Counted from the stretch's first letter, positions 45,124 through 56,822 are shown. The stretch: 64,000 bases of DNA from Nematopogon swammerdamellus (GCA_946902875.1 OX336343.1:20383596-20447595); one strand, 5' to 3'. The notes: generated from the letters alone by a model not told the origin. Numbers and translations: made by a program.

Positions 45124-45428
45124 TACCGTGTGGGGCCGGTACTTATATAAAAGAATAGCCCCACTGTATCTCTCCCCGTGTATGTCGTAAAAGGCGACTA
45201 AGGGATATGACTTCCTTCTTTTATTACTGGGTGGTAGGGTTTAACCCGCCCCTGTTGGTACCACCGTACCGCACTGAATGAAAGGTCGGTAGAAACGGCT
45301 ATGTATTTAGTGTAGCCGGTACGACCGAAGGGAAGCACTAACGTGGCACCAAGTTCACCCGGTGTTATGGGCTGACGTCACGGATGTTGTAGCCTGTAGG
45401 TGATGTGTCAGATTCCATAAAAAAAAAT
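45124..45428 (+). mobile_element. SINE with T head directly fused to S body (no 5S part)
   Basis: TACCGTGTGGGGCCGGTACT to GGCGACTAAGGGATATGAC, then CCTTCTTTTATTACTGGGTG and the common body and A-tail. The tRNA/5S head is absent. The mirror copy is at 48018-48330. Confidence 0.8.
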
Positions 45429-45498
45429 CAATATACGAGTTACATACAACATTTAAAGTATGCAAACAGTTTTTAAAAAAGCCTAAAATAAAAAAAAA

Positions 45499-46190
45499 AT
45501 TAGTTATAAAAAACTAAAACCCGACTACGTAAAAGCTAATTATGAAAATCGTTTAAATAAAAAAAAAATAGTTATAAAAAACTAAAACCCGGCTACGAAA
45601 AAGCAAATTATGAAAATAGTTTAACTATAACTAAAAATAACAAAATAATGTTTTCCATATAATTTATCAGATACTGCAATTCTCTTTTTATATTGATTTT
45701 ACCTTAGCACTAACTCTATAAGTTTTGATAAATTTATTATTTTTAACGTTCTAAATATAGTGCCGTGGTCGGGCGTTCTTCGTTCAACAAGACAAGTGAG
45801 ACCGTCGTTGTGCATTATAGCCGTTGACGTTCGGTATGTACCTTGTATCTACTTATAATAATTTTAGATTGGCTCTGACTGATCTTACAAAAAGATGCCA
45901 GTATGACACAATGGCGATGGCCGTCCTAAGTTCCGCGCTCTAATAATGCACGACGACGGCCTCACTTATCTTGTTGAACGAAGAACGCCCGACCACGGCT
46001 CTATATTTAGAACGTTAAAAATAATAAATTTATCAAAACTTATTGAGTTAGTGCTAAGGTAAAATCAATATAAAAAGAGAATTGCAGTATCTGATAAATT
46101 ATATGGAAAACATTATTTTGTTATTTTTAGTTATAGTTAAACTATTTTCATAATTTGCTTTTTCGTAGCCGGGTTTTAGTTTTTTATAAT
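45499..46190. mobile_element. Foldback-type element 1
   Basis: Long inverted arms (about 45560-45830 with 45955-46185) share TAAAACCCGGCTACGAAAAA and GTGGTCGGGCGTTCTTCGTT. The left side carries one extra copy of a roughly 65-base direct repeat (TAAAACCCGACTACG..AAGC type). The right side lacks it. Confidence 0.75.
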
Positions 46191-46374
46191 TATTCCTTTC
46201 GAAAATATTACTTGATTTACATATTTGCATGATTCGTTTATCACAGTTCAGATATGATGCCTATGAAAGACACCAACCGAATATTGAAGCGGTGTGCCGC
46301 ACAATTTCTTGAACGGGTTAAGGGCGCCGTCAGCTAAAAAAGTTTGAGAACCACTGCTCTATGGGCATACGCCC

Positions 46375-46510
46375 CTCAAATTTTCCTCCAGTTCTCCCGG
46401 ACTTCAGCGGTTGTACCCACTGTTTTCCGCAGACGCGTTTGATGTCGTTGTCCCACCTGGCGGTCCCTGTCCACGGCTGCCAGTACCTACGACACGGTTA
46501 CTCCAACGGT
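46375..46510 (-). mobile_element. RTE-type LINE 3' fragment
   Basis: On + GTTTTCCGCAGACGCGTTTG, TCGTTGTCCCACCTGGCGG and CGACACGGTTACTCCAACGG are the complement of the RTE end coding region at 38150-38270. Confidence 0.7.
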
Positions 46511-46663
46511 CGACATGGGTAACGCAGTATCATTATTATTCCAACTGTTAGTTACTAACACAGTCAGTCAGTTAATGCAACTGCTTAGAACAATATTCTC
46601 AGTAGTATTAATGTGCGTGCTACAAGAAGGTTAAAATCCTTAAGCTCAGGCAGAGGTTAGTCG

Positions 46664-46979
46664 TACCGTGTGGGGCCGGTACTTTAAAAGAATAGCCCCA
46701 CTGCATCCCTCCCCGTGTATGTCGTAAAAGGCGACTAAGGGATATGACTCCCTTCTTATATTACTAGGTGGTAGGGTTTAACCCGCCCGGGTTGGTACCA
46801 CTGCACTGAATGAAAGGTCGGTCGAAACGGCTATGTAAATAGTTTGTGTTTTCCGTCCAGCCGGCATGACCGAAGGGAGGCACTGACGTGGCACCAAGTT
46901 CACCCGGTGTTATGGGCTGACATCACGGATGTTGTAGGTGATGTAGCCAACCGTGTCAGTTTCCATAAAAAAAAAAAAA
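46664..46979 (+). mobile_element. SINE with T head and S body
   Basis: Same module order as 45124-45428, with a short deletion in the CCGTCCAG..CCGGC part. It lies between the hAT end and foldback element 2. Confidence 0.8.
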
Positions 46980-47018
46980 AGTCACACACATGCACCGACT
47001 TATTATGTAGGTACATAT

Positions 47019-47957
47019 AAAAAAAAATAAGTTATAAAAAACTAAAACCCGACTACGAAAAAGCTAATTATGAAAATCGTTTAAATAAAAAAAATTAGTT
47101 ATAAAAAACTAAAACCCGACTACGAAAAAGCTAATTATGAAAATCGTTTAAATAAAAAAAATTAGTTATAAAAAACTAAAACCCGACTACGAAAAAGCAA
47201 ATTATGAAAATCGTTTAACTAAAAATAACAAAATAATATTTTCCATATAATTTATCAGATACAGCAATTCTCTTTTTATATTGATTTTACCTTAGCTTAT
47301 AAATAATACATTTTGATAAATGTATTATTTTTAACGTTCTAAATATAGAGCCGTGGTCGGGCGTTCTTCGTTCAACAAGACAAGTGAGACCGTCGTTGTG
47401 CATTATAGCCGTTGACGTTCGGTATGTACCTATGTATCTACTTATAATAATTTTAGATTGGCTCTGACTGATCTTACAAAAATTATAGCATCCGTAAAGG
47501 GGTTACGACTTCCGTCCGATGCCAGTATGACACAATTACGATGGCCGTCCTAAGTTCCTCGCTCTAATAATGCACGAAGACAACCTCACTTGTCTTGTTG
47601 AACGAAGAACGCCCGACCACGGCTCTATATTTAGAACGTTAAAAATAATAAATTTATCAAAATGTATTATTTATAAGCTAAGGTAAAATCAATATAAAAA
47701 GAGAATTGCTGTATCTGATAAATTATATGGAAAATATTATTTTGTTATTTTTAGTTAAACGATTTTCATAATTTGCTTTTTCGTAGTCGGGTTTTAGTTT
47801 TTTATAACTAATTTTTTTTATTTAAACGATTTTCATAATTAGCTTTTTCGTAGTCGGGTTTTAGTTTTTTATAACTAATTTTTTTTATTTAAACGATTTT
47901 CATAATTAGCTTTTTCGTAGTCGGGTTTTAGTTTTTTATAACTTATTTTTTTTTATT
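47019..47957. mobile_element. Foldback-type element 2 with tandem-repeat arms
   Basis: Nearly symmetrical 939-bp hairpin with arms of about 390 bp. Each arm begins with two copies of a 65-base direct repeat containing CTAAAACCCGACTACGAAAA and a third inner variant (AAGCAAATTATG). Next come the AACGTTCTAAATATAG block and GTGGTCGGGCGTTC. The loop is about 47407-47560. Tandem direct repeats inside long inverted arms are the hallmark of foldback elements. Confidence 0.82.
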
Positions 47958-48017
47958 TTAGGCTTTTTTTAAAACTGTTTGCATACTTTAAATGTTATAT
48001 GTAACTCGTATATTGAT

Positions 48018-48330
48018 TTTTTTTTATGGAATCTGACACATCACCTACAACATCCGTGACGTCAGCCCATAACACCGGGTGAACTTGGTGCCACGTCAGT
48101 GCTTCCCTTCGGTCGTGCCGGCTACACTGAACTGGACGGGAAATACAAACTATTTACATAGCCGTTTCGACCGACCTTTCATTCAGTGCGGTGGTACCAA
48201 CACGGGCGGGTTAAACCCTACCACCTAGTAATATAAGAAGGTAGTCATATCCCTTAGTCTCCTTTTACGACATACACGGGGAGAGATGCAGTGGGGCTAT
48301 TATTTTAAAGTACCGGCCCCACACGGTACA
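48018..48330 (-). mobile_element. SINE with T head and S body, right arm
   Basis: Mirror image of 45124-45428 within the palindrome. Some tail bases are lost (ACACATCACCTACAAC). Confidence 0.8.
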
Positions 48331-48704
48331 AAATTGATACTATCCGTCCGTTTATTTGTCGTCATATGTACTATTTGAAACTAAAGTTTTCTGCAAATAG
48401 CGCATGAGTGAGTACCTACATCTATAAACAAATTATGTATAGTTAAAAGATGTATAGGCTTGAAGTAAAATGAAAAGTCAGTCAGAGCAAGACCGAAGAC
48501 TGAGCTGTGTAAGTACACGATTTTATTTCTCTATGTAAGTAAACATATCCGGCTGGGGTGAAGCGGATTCGGGAAGTAAGTAAACCAATCAGTTCAAGGC
48601 CGAAGACCGAGGGAGGTTTCAGGTTCGTGTACCTACATAGTTGAATAATGTACTCACTCGAAGCAGGTAAGCCACTAAGGCGAGGCCAAAGCTACTGATA
48701 TTAT

Positions 48705-49690
48705 TTTTATAGTAAGCGCGACATGTGGCGCCAAGCCACCCATATGGTGTCTAGCGACGCCCATGGACATTCGTTAGCATGCGGAGGCTGCGAATGCCAT
48801 GCCGGCCTGACAGGTGCCCAGGTTGAAGGACCCGAGACTGTACTTGGGGGAAAATATTTCTCTCTGTTTGTATTTCAACAGGCTCTGATTTAGCTATGTA
48901 TCCCTACGGAGTTGCAGTGGTTTTAGATAGCGGGACATTTGGGCGTCACCTACTATTCGCACGGCTCGACGCTGCCTGGATCGAGTACAGAGGCGCTAGC
49001 TGGTATTTGACTGAGCCATCCCATAGGTGCGAGCAGTACCCCAAGCAGGACCGAATCTGCGATTTATACGGCCTTGCCCTCGATGTTACGCCGGAAGTTT
49101 AGATCGTGCGAAAATTCGACTCGGAGGACCCCGAGGTGGTCGCAAAATTTAAGTGACGTGCCTTGGTAGGAAGGAGCTGGTGTGAACGCCGCTCTCTTCG
49201 CACTGAACGCGCAAACTTGCATCTTGGAGATATTGAACTTGACTAACTTGCTACGGCCAATTCGGAAATAGAGCCAAGTGTTAAGTTCAGACATAAGTCT
49301 TCGGCTCTTCTCATCCACATCCCGCCTAGTTGAAGGGTAACTGGTGTAGAACCCGTGTTCCGTACTCTCGTATGCATCACAATGATATGTTGCCCCCTGA
49401 ATGCTACGCCCACGCCTTCAACGTTAGCAAGGTTCAGTGCTGCGCATTATCTGCGAAGGTCGATTTGAAGGTCCTTTAGCTTTCCAAGTCAGTTTCTAAG
49501 TCAGCGTCATACCTGTCTGGAAGCACCTGGACCTCCTGGGCACCACCATTTCCAAAGACGTAGGTTTCCGGCAACTAATCGAGTCTAGGGCTAAAACTGC
49601 ACCCAGAAAATTGGGAATACTTTTCCGCAAACGGCGGTTCTTCTCTTCCACAATATCTCGCTTAGCTGAAGGGTAACTTGCATCCGACAA
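48705..49690 (-). pseudogene. Jockey/CR1-type LINE ORF2 remnant, right arm
   Basis: Mirror image of 43790-44765: the minus strand encodes GRSKLVKFNISKMQVCAFSA and NFRRNIEGKA. It has different small indels from the left arm, so the arms have diverged since duplication. Confidence 0.75.
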
Positions 49691-50385
49691 TATTGTAGGT
49701 ATTAGTTATATTTAATGTACCTTCACTACATATGCTTACACTAGGTACAATTTATTTTAGCACAGTACTGTATCTAATAATAATATTATATATCTATATA
49801 AAATTTGCGGTAGATCAGTGAGTAAGTATGTAGGTATATTACCAACAATACCATGTCGCTTCTTATCGTCACGGCGTCGTCGTCGCGCGTCATGGTGTAT
49901 GTAACGTACCGAAACCGTGAGGGCGCGCGAAGGCGCGGTGCGCGGGCGACCACGCTTCATCGCCACTTCATCGCGATCGCGATTCATACATGCGCCACAC
50001 ATTTTGCTCTATTTCTCTGTACACATAAGTTTAATAGATAGCAAAGTATATATTTTCGGAATCGTAATTTAATTATCTTTAATTTGATACCTCACTCAAT
50101 ATATTTTGAATAACTAATTTGACATTTTGAATCCGTGCGTCCGCCATTTTGAGTTTTGAAAATTTTTATATAGCCTATGACACTCCCGTGAATAAGACGA
50201 ATCCAATGGCACAAGAATTTTTCAAATCGGCCCAGTACTTTAGGCTGTAGAGTGGAATATAGATAGTCACATACATACATACATACATACATACATACAT
50301 ACATACATACACGCCAAACTCATAACCCTTCCTTTTTTGGCTTCGCCGTAGTCGGGTAAAAAGTCGGTGCACACACACGACTATA

Positions 50386-51000
50386 TTTTTTCTCCATACA
50401 AAATCATCTTTTGGGGCTTATGTTTTCCCAGTCCCTAAGCCTTGACAGATTTTTATAAATCGTTTTTTCTTGTAATAAGGATAGTCCAATCTACGTACCT
50501 GTCATTTTTTGTTTAGATCAAATATATGACGCCAGAGTTAAAAATTGTTTTTTTTTGTAAGAAACAAATTGCATTTTAGATTTATTGATATCACGAAGTT
50601 CATTAAGCTTTATTGAATCATTACTACGGATATAAAAAAACCGGCCAAGTGCGAGTCGGACTCGCGCACCGAGGTTTCCGCACCACAAACAATTTAAAAA
50701 AAAAAAACACGTTTCTTGTATTTCTTGTACCCCCCTTAATTTTTTACTTTTTCTATTTCTTATTATTTCTTGTTATATCGGCCATAATAACACATTCTGT
50801 GAAAATTTCAACGGGCTACCTATTACGATTCAAGAGATACAGCCCTCGGACGGACAGACAGACGGCGGCGTAGGCTTAGTAATAGGCTTCCGTACGGGAT
50901 ACGGATACCTAAAAAAAGAGATAGGCACTCGTAGGTACATTGTAATGTCCTTATAACAAAAAAATAAAATTCGGATAAGGTTTAGGGGTCAGGAAAACTT
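50386..51000. mobile_element. TIR element, family V, copy 1
   Basis: The left end (CATACAAAATCATCTTTTGG, GTCCCTAAGCCTTGACAG) faces a right end at 50940-51000 (TTCGGATAAGGTTTAGGGGT). The interior carries a common repeat: AAACCGGCCAAGTGCGAGTC, TACCTATTACGATTCAAGAG and ACAGCCCTCGGACGGACAG. Copy 2 is at 51838. Confidence 0.6.
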
Positions 51001-51287
51001 TGACGTAAAGACAATTTTGACGTAATTTGTAGTTATATTAGCTGAGGCCTGAGAGCGTGCAGCTGTCCCTCTTGCGTTAGTGGGTAGTACGCGTGGCGAA
51101 CAGAGACAGCCAAATACCTAACATGTCGTCACGTGACTAACCTCTGTCTGCTCATAAAGCTCGTACGGGGATAGTGCAGCAGCCGTGCGCCCACGCACGC
51201 AGTATCAACAATGTATAGGTTTCGCATCTCACAATGGCGCATGAATTTTTCCACCACCATACTGCATGAACCGTGTGGGACCGGTAC

Positions 51288-51618
51288 TGTACCGTGTGGG
51301 ACCGGTACTTTAAAAGAATAGCCCCACTGCATCTCTCCCCGTGCATGTCGTAAAAGGCGACTAAGGGTTATGACTCCCTTCTTATATTACTAGGTGGTAG
51401 GGTTTAACCCACCCGGGTTGGTACCACCGCACTGAATGAAAGGTCGGTCGAAACGGCTATGTTGTGTTTTCCGTCCAGTTCAGTGTAGCCGGCACGACCG
51501 AAGGGAAGCACTGACGTGGCACCAAGTTCACCCGGTGTTATGGGCTGACATCACGGATGTTGTAGGTGATGTAGCCAACCGTGTCAGTTTCAATAAAAAA
51601 AAAAAAAAAAAAAAAAAA
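51288..51618 (+). mobile_element. SINE with T head and S body
   Basis: Module order as at 46664. The head start CCGTGTGGGACCGGTACT is duplicated in tandem (51270-51306). Ends in about 22 A residues, suggesting a young copy. Confidence 0.8.
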
Positions 51619-51837
51619 AGGTCGTCAGATCAGAAATGGCTATGAAAAATAGTTCGCATTTTCCGTCCAGTTAGGTGTGGTTGGCATGGCCAAAGGGGAG
51701 CGCTGTCATGGCATCTATATTCGACAGGAATTAGGCGAACAAGGCCGACACGACGCCGCCAGGATGAAGCAGGTGGAGCTGTCGGCCATGTCAGGCAGGA
51801 CCCAGCACAAAGAGAACGCAACCTTTCTCAAAGTCGA

Positions 51838-52548
51838 AAAGATTCTCTTTCGGCATTTATGTTTTTTACCCCCCTAAACCTTATCCGATTTTTACAATTA
51901 TTTTTTTGTGGTAATAAGGACAGTCGAATCTACGTTTTTATTTTTTTAATATCTAACTAAAGTGATGGATGACTCGATAAAGCTTAATGAACTTCATGAC
52001 ATCAAAAAATCTGTTAAGTGCGAGTTTTACTCGCGCACGGAGGTTTCCGTGTCTATCCGCTATTATCCGCCTATCTTTTGTCTTTCAACATTGCAATGTA
52101 TAAAGGACTGTGGCGCCATCTATTATCCCAATAGTGTGACTAATCGATTTTTCGGACGTTTGTTGTATGGGAGCCCCCCTTAATTTTTATTTTTTTCTTA
52201 TTTTTATTATTTGTTATAACCGCCATAGTAACACATATTCTGTCAAAATTTCAACCGGCTACCTATTACGGTTCAAGAGATACAGCCCTCGGACAGACGG
52301 ACAGATGGCGTAGGCTTAGTAATAGGCTTCCGGTCGGGATACGGAAACCTAGAAATAAAAAATTCAATCTTTTTCGGTCGAAATACAAATTTTTAGCTCC
52401 AGTGTTGTAGGTAGGTATATTTCATATAAACAAAAAAATGACAGGAACGTAGATTGGACTGTCATTAAGACAAAAAAAAATTGTAAAAGTCGGATAAGGT
52501 GTGCAGGGGGCTAGAAAACATAAATGCCGAAACACGATTTTGTATGGA
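51838..52548. mobile_element. TIR element, family V, copy 2
   Basis: Arms of about 110 bp: CTTTCGGCATTTATGTTTTT and CCTAAACCTTATCCGATTTT on the left, with the complements AAAAGTCGGATAAGGTGTG and AACATAAATGCCGAAACAC on the right. Same interior phrases as copy 1 (GCGAGTTTTACTCGCGCACG, TACCTATTACGGTTCAAGAG). Confidence 0.7.
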
Positions 52549-52594
52549 GAAAGTTAACTTTCGTCTCGTCTTAACTGAACTTGTTTCCGAGTGG

Positions 52595-52775
52595 AATAGT
52601 ACCACCGTACTGGACGAAAGGTGGCCGCTTAACAGCCCCATCTGTGTTCTCGTCTAGTTCAGTAATAGGCATCAATTCAAAGAGTATTCTCCGGTATGGC
52701 ACCTTCTTGTAGGTGATATTGGCTGGTCTGAGCATGTGCTCTGGCCACTCTGACTCAGCCATCCACAGAACTAAA
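52595..52775 (+). mobile_element. Family M SINE, 5'-truncated
   Basis: CCGTACTGGACGAAAGG, GTGTTCTCGTCTAGTTCAG, CCGGTATGGCACCTTC and GGTGATATTGGCTGGTC match the 3' half of M. Confidence 0.65.
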
Positions 52776-52779
52776 TATT

Positions 52780-54230
52780 CTAGAATACGCAAAGCGTGAT
52801 GGAAAATGTTGCATTTCGGTAAACAAGTGTGCGTGTTTGTTTACTTGTTGTTAATTTTAATTACAAATACATTTCATCTCATTGGAAGCTATATCATGCT
52901 ATGAATGCACTAACGCTCCTCACTCGCGTATTTGCGGACACAAGACGATAAGGTGAGCCATATTTACAATGGCCAATTCTGAATGGACAAGTATGTATCT
53001 ATATATTTAGGTATTATGTATTATATAAATTGTAATTCATATGTATTTAATGTAATTTATAAATAGTAATTTATATGTTTAATTAACTAGTACGTACTTA
53101 TATGTAGTGTTTATTTTAGTTTATCATAGTTATTTCCCATATATTATATTATACATTCCCACACTCAAGTCTTTTGCTACTACCTACTTATATCTCACAA
53201 CATACGACTCTCAAACATCCAAAGGTTGACTGGGAGAAATCCCTATTAAGGGATAAGTCAGCCTTTGCCCCTCATGTACATTACTTATTGTCTGTTTATA
53301 TAAAATGTTTTCTGGAGCGATAAAGTATTTCTATCTATCTATCTACAACACAAGCATCAGTCATTGTGAACTCAGCCTATAAGCTGTTTCGCTCGGTGAC
53401 ATGCTGTTTCGATTGTGATGGATGTGATCTCTTGGGTTCATTGTACATTTGCATTAGTTTCTTGTTTTGTTTGTTCAATTTTGTTTAGTTTAGTTTGTTT
53501 AGTTTAGTCTGTTTAGTTTAATTTTTTATAATAGTGTTAGTTTATTGTTTCAGATAGTGCATAATAGGTATAATATGTTTTGTTTATTTTGGTTTTGTCA
53601 ATAATATGTTTTCATTTCAGGTGTATGCTGTTCGCAATTAATATACCTACATTTTTATTTATCTTTAGGCTTCCCGATTATCCGGGACCGACTTCCGGGA
53701 GACGTATGCCGTATTCACTAAACATAAGTTAGTTTTTATGTTTTTAATTAATTTTTATTATAGATAATAATTATATTATCTAATTTTATTTCGAACACAT
53801 AATCTTTTATACTTTTTTGTCTTAAGCCTCATCTAGGATCTAGATACTAAAGATCAGTGTAGCCACCCCTAACGGAATTGCATAAAGAAAACTTCTGTAT
53901 CGTGTCTTCGTGAGACGCAACAACTACACCAGTGCGCCTGCGCACATTGTTATGATTGCTACACATTCATAAGCCCTCTATTGTGATCAATGATCCTCTC
54001 GACCTTTCTCCGGGCTGCTGGTTGTGTCAAGGCCAAGCGAACAATATTGCCAGCTGTCAGTTTGACAGGCCTGTCATTGTTCCGATGACAACGGGAGGTG
54101 AACGCGTTCGGATGGAAGAATGTGGTAGCTACTAATGTTAGACTGAGATCTTCGATTAAATTTAAGATAATATGTTTTGATTATATAATAAAAAATAAAT
54201 AATACATACATACCTACATACATAGAGGAT
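52780..54230. other. AT-rich region, one LINE-tail-like fragment, no gene
   Basis: At about 53220-53340, GGTTGACTGGGAGAAATCCC, TATTAAGGGATAAG and GCGATAAAGTATTTCTATCT resemble a ubiquitous lepidopteran LINE 3' tail ending in a CTAT microsatellite. Otherwise nothing is recognised. Confidence 0.4.
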
Positions 54231-54232
54231 AC

Positions 54233-54474
54233 GACTCCCTTCATATATTACTAGGTGGTAGGGTTTAACCCACCCGGGTTGTTACCACCGCTCTGAATGA
54301 AATGTCGGTCCAAACGGCTATGTAAATAGTTTGTGTTTTCCGTCCAGTTCAGTGTAGCCGGCACGACCGAAGGAAAGCACTGACGTGGCACCAAGTTCAC
54401 CCGGTGTTATGGGCTGAAATCGCGGATGTTGTACTTAGGTGATGTAGCCAACCGTGTCAGTTTCCATAAAAAAA
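54233..54474 (+). mobile_element. Family S-body SINE, headless
   Basis: Starts within the body (CTCCCTTCATATATTACTAG) and ends GTGTCAGTTTCCATAAAAA. A CATA microsatellite precedes it at 54206-54222. Confidence 0.75.
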
Positions 54475-54479
54475 AAAGA

Positions 54480-55200
54480 GAGTCACGCCTGTTTCCCGGT
54501 GGGGTAGGCAGAGACAACGGATCTCCACGTGCCTCGTGATACGAATTTTACCCGAGCGAAGCTGCAGGCAAACGCTCGTTAACATAAAATAATAAAATAA
54601 TATTGAAATTATTCAACAAATACAATAAATAACTATTATGTTCTGACAAGAGTTCTACACACGTTTCTTCACTTACAAAGTAGATTGTAGCAACTGCAAT
54701 GTTGCAGAAAGACCAACATAACGTCTGCAAGTTATCATCAGCGTTGACCGCGCCTCAACTATTTACAATATAAACTTAAAGTACATACCTGGACGTTTCG
54801 AAGTATGACAAAATACGTTACGATAGGGCGAAACATACCGAGACGTTGTTGGTGAGTTCTTGGAGAAATAAATATATGAATATGAATCCCAGTAGTTTAG
54901 CTTACTTTTTTTCCAAATTCCAAATTATTTATTCAGTACTTACATTATAAAGATACGTCAATGAAATAAAAATTATCTAACATGTTGCGTTATTGTTACT
55001 TAGGTAGCATTTTTAACTCCCGACGAAAAAAGAAGGGTGTTATAAGTTTAGGGTTTGTATGTATGTGTGTATGGGTGTGTATGACTGTGGCATCGTAGCT
55101 CCCAAACGGATGGACCGGTTTGGATGCGGTTTTTTTATTGGAAAGCTGGTTTAATCGGGATGGTTATTAGCTAGGTTTGTAATGAAATAATCAAGTAATT
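54480..55200. other. Small repeat fragments, no gene
   Basis: GTCACGCCTGTTTCCCGGTG to ACCCGAGCGAAGC (54480-54560) is a repeat partly seen again at 62745. AACTCCCGACGAAAAAAGAA then ATCGTAGCTCCCAAACGGA (55016-55140) is a common insect repeat type. No coding signal. Confidence 0.4.
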
Positions 55201-55202
55201 AA

Positions 55203-55672
55203 GCGACTAAGGGATATGACTCCCTTCTTATATTACTAGGTGCTAGGGTTTAACTCGCCCGGGTTGGTACCACCGCACTGAATGAAAGGTCGGTCGAAAC
55301 GGCTATGTAAATATTTTTTTGATTTTTAGTTTTTGTTTTGTTTTTTACTACACCAACCCCTACTTGGATGGGTGACCGCTCGACCGTTGGAGGCTGACCG
55401 CATTTCGGATTCCATCCACGTAAAACTGTATGTTCCTTCTCTTCTTACCTTACTAGGTGGTAGGGTTTATCCCGCTCGGGTTGGCACACCCGCACTGAAT
55501 GAAACGTCTGTCGAAACGGCTATGTAAATAATTCGTGTTTTCCGTCCATTTCAGTGTAGCCGACATGAAATGAAGGGATGCACTGACATGGCGCCTAGTT
55601 CACCCGGTGTTATGGGCTAACATCACGGATGTTGTAGGTGATGTAGCAAACCGTGTCAGTTTCCATGAAAAA
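55203..55672 (+). mobile_element. Two joined family S SINE copies
   Basis: A T-head/S-body copy (GCGACTAAGGGATATGACTC) is interrupted after GGCTATGTAAAT at about 55312. A second copy restarts in the 5S-like part (ACTTGGATGGGTGACCGC, 55363) and runs to the A-tail. Confidence 0.75.
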
Positions 55673-55679
55673 AAAATCT

Positions 55680-56345
55680 ACAAAAGAAATGTTATTTATG
55701 AAGTGACTTTACACAAAGATATCCTTTACACTCTAGTCTATGTACTGCGGTGGTAGTCCACCGTATGTTAGTAGTATAGGACTATAAAACTGTTTCGTAA
55801 GTTCACTTTTGAAGCGGCACGCCCGGTGTAACTCAGCGTCCAGTGGCCCAGATACTTGTGGCTTTGGCAGGACCACAAACTTGTTTATCTATTACTGGCG
55901 GGCCTGCGAGGACCACACGTGCGACTATAAACCGTGCGTATGATGTGCAATATGCAGGCTAAATGTAATATTGCAGTTAAACGAAGTATGTTTGAAGTTA
56001 AATAATGTGAAATAGAACATTAATCGTGATCAAAATACATCATGCCTGATGAATTGATGATACACCGTGCATGATAGATATACAGGGTGTTCGGCACATC
56101 GACCGACAAATTTTTTTTTGTAGGTAAGTGGGGTCATTTGCAACGTTTTGACCCATGATACCTTTTGTCAGATGTGACGTGGTATCGAGATACGATTTTT
56201 TTCTTTATTTTTGTAACTTTTTTGTTTATTACTTTATCAGCACGAAATAAAATTTATTGAATTTTACGATGTATCCTTGTTCTAGGAAAAAATATTATTT
56301 GATGAAGTTAATACCATGAAAAGGTCTTATGACCTCCCAAAGTTC
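55680..56345. other. No feature recognised
   Basis: No shared repeat and no coding signal apart from AT-rich tracts. Confidence 0.4.
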
Positions 56346-56348
56346 CGA

Positions 56349-56822
56349 GAACGAGTAAAAATATGACAGAATCTTAATTTCTTAATTAATTAAAAAAAAA
56401 AACTGACAGCAATTTGATAGCTTCATTTTGTTTTAAAAAGTTCGCTAGTTTATGCCCTTTCCAACGGTATACCACATGCCATACAAATAATTCACTATGT
56501 GGTCAAAATTAGGCACAGAGACAGAACAGAACGACAAAATTAGGGATAATTTACAAGAGTGCCCGCGCGACCGGTACATATTCTAAAGAAAATGCTCCCG
56601 AAAAAGCTCTCAATACGGGAAGCGAGTGCCCGTGTTGTCGTTCTGTTCTGTCTCTGTGCCTAATTTTGACCACATAGTGAATTATTTGTATGACATGTGG
56701 TATACCGTTGGAAAGGGCGTAAACTAGCAAACTTTTTAAAAGAAAATGAAGCGCTCAAATGCTGTCGGTTTTTTTTTTAATTAATTAAGAAATTAAGATT
56801 CTGTCATATTTTTACTCGTTCG
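56349..56822. mobile_element. 474-bp foldback/hairpin element
   Basis: Arms of about 200 bp: GAACGAGTAAAAATATGACA at 56349 pairs with TGTCATATTTTTACTCGTTC at 56822, and AGAGACAGAACAGAACGACA pairs across the loop. No open frame. Confidence 0.82.

Larger units (their letters stand above)
42282..46356. mobile_element. hAT-type insertion with exact 8-bp target duplication
   Basis: The left end CAGTGATTCGCAAACT (42282) and the right end AGTTTGAGAACCACTG (to 46356) are inverted repeats agreeing at 14 of 16. CTCTATGG occurs immediately outside both ends (42274-42281 and 46357-46364). Subterminal CGGTGTGCCGC and GGTGCCGCGGCACC motifs are typical of insect hAT relatives. I found no transposase frame. 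The interior consists largely of the left arm of a large inverted repeat, a decayed LINE, two SINEs and a foldback element. Confidence 0.8.
42672..50362. repeat. 7.7-kb imperfect inverted repeat (giant palindrome)
   Basis: The left arm 42672-45500 and right arm 47955-50362 are reverse complements over nearly their whole length. Examples: CCCGACTACGGCGAAGCC at 42678 and its complement at 50340; the TATG run at 42725 against the CATA run at 50270; ATTCACGGGAGTGTCATAGG at 42840 and its complement at 50180; GTTACCCTTCAGCTAAGCGG at 43791 and its complement at 49665. The inner ends are foldback elements. The left arm carries one SINE absent from the right. Confidence 0.88.
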
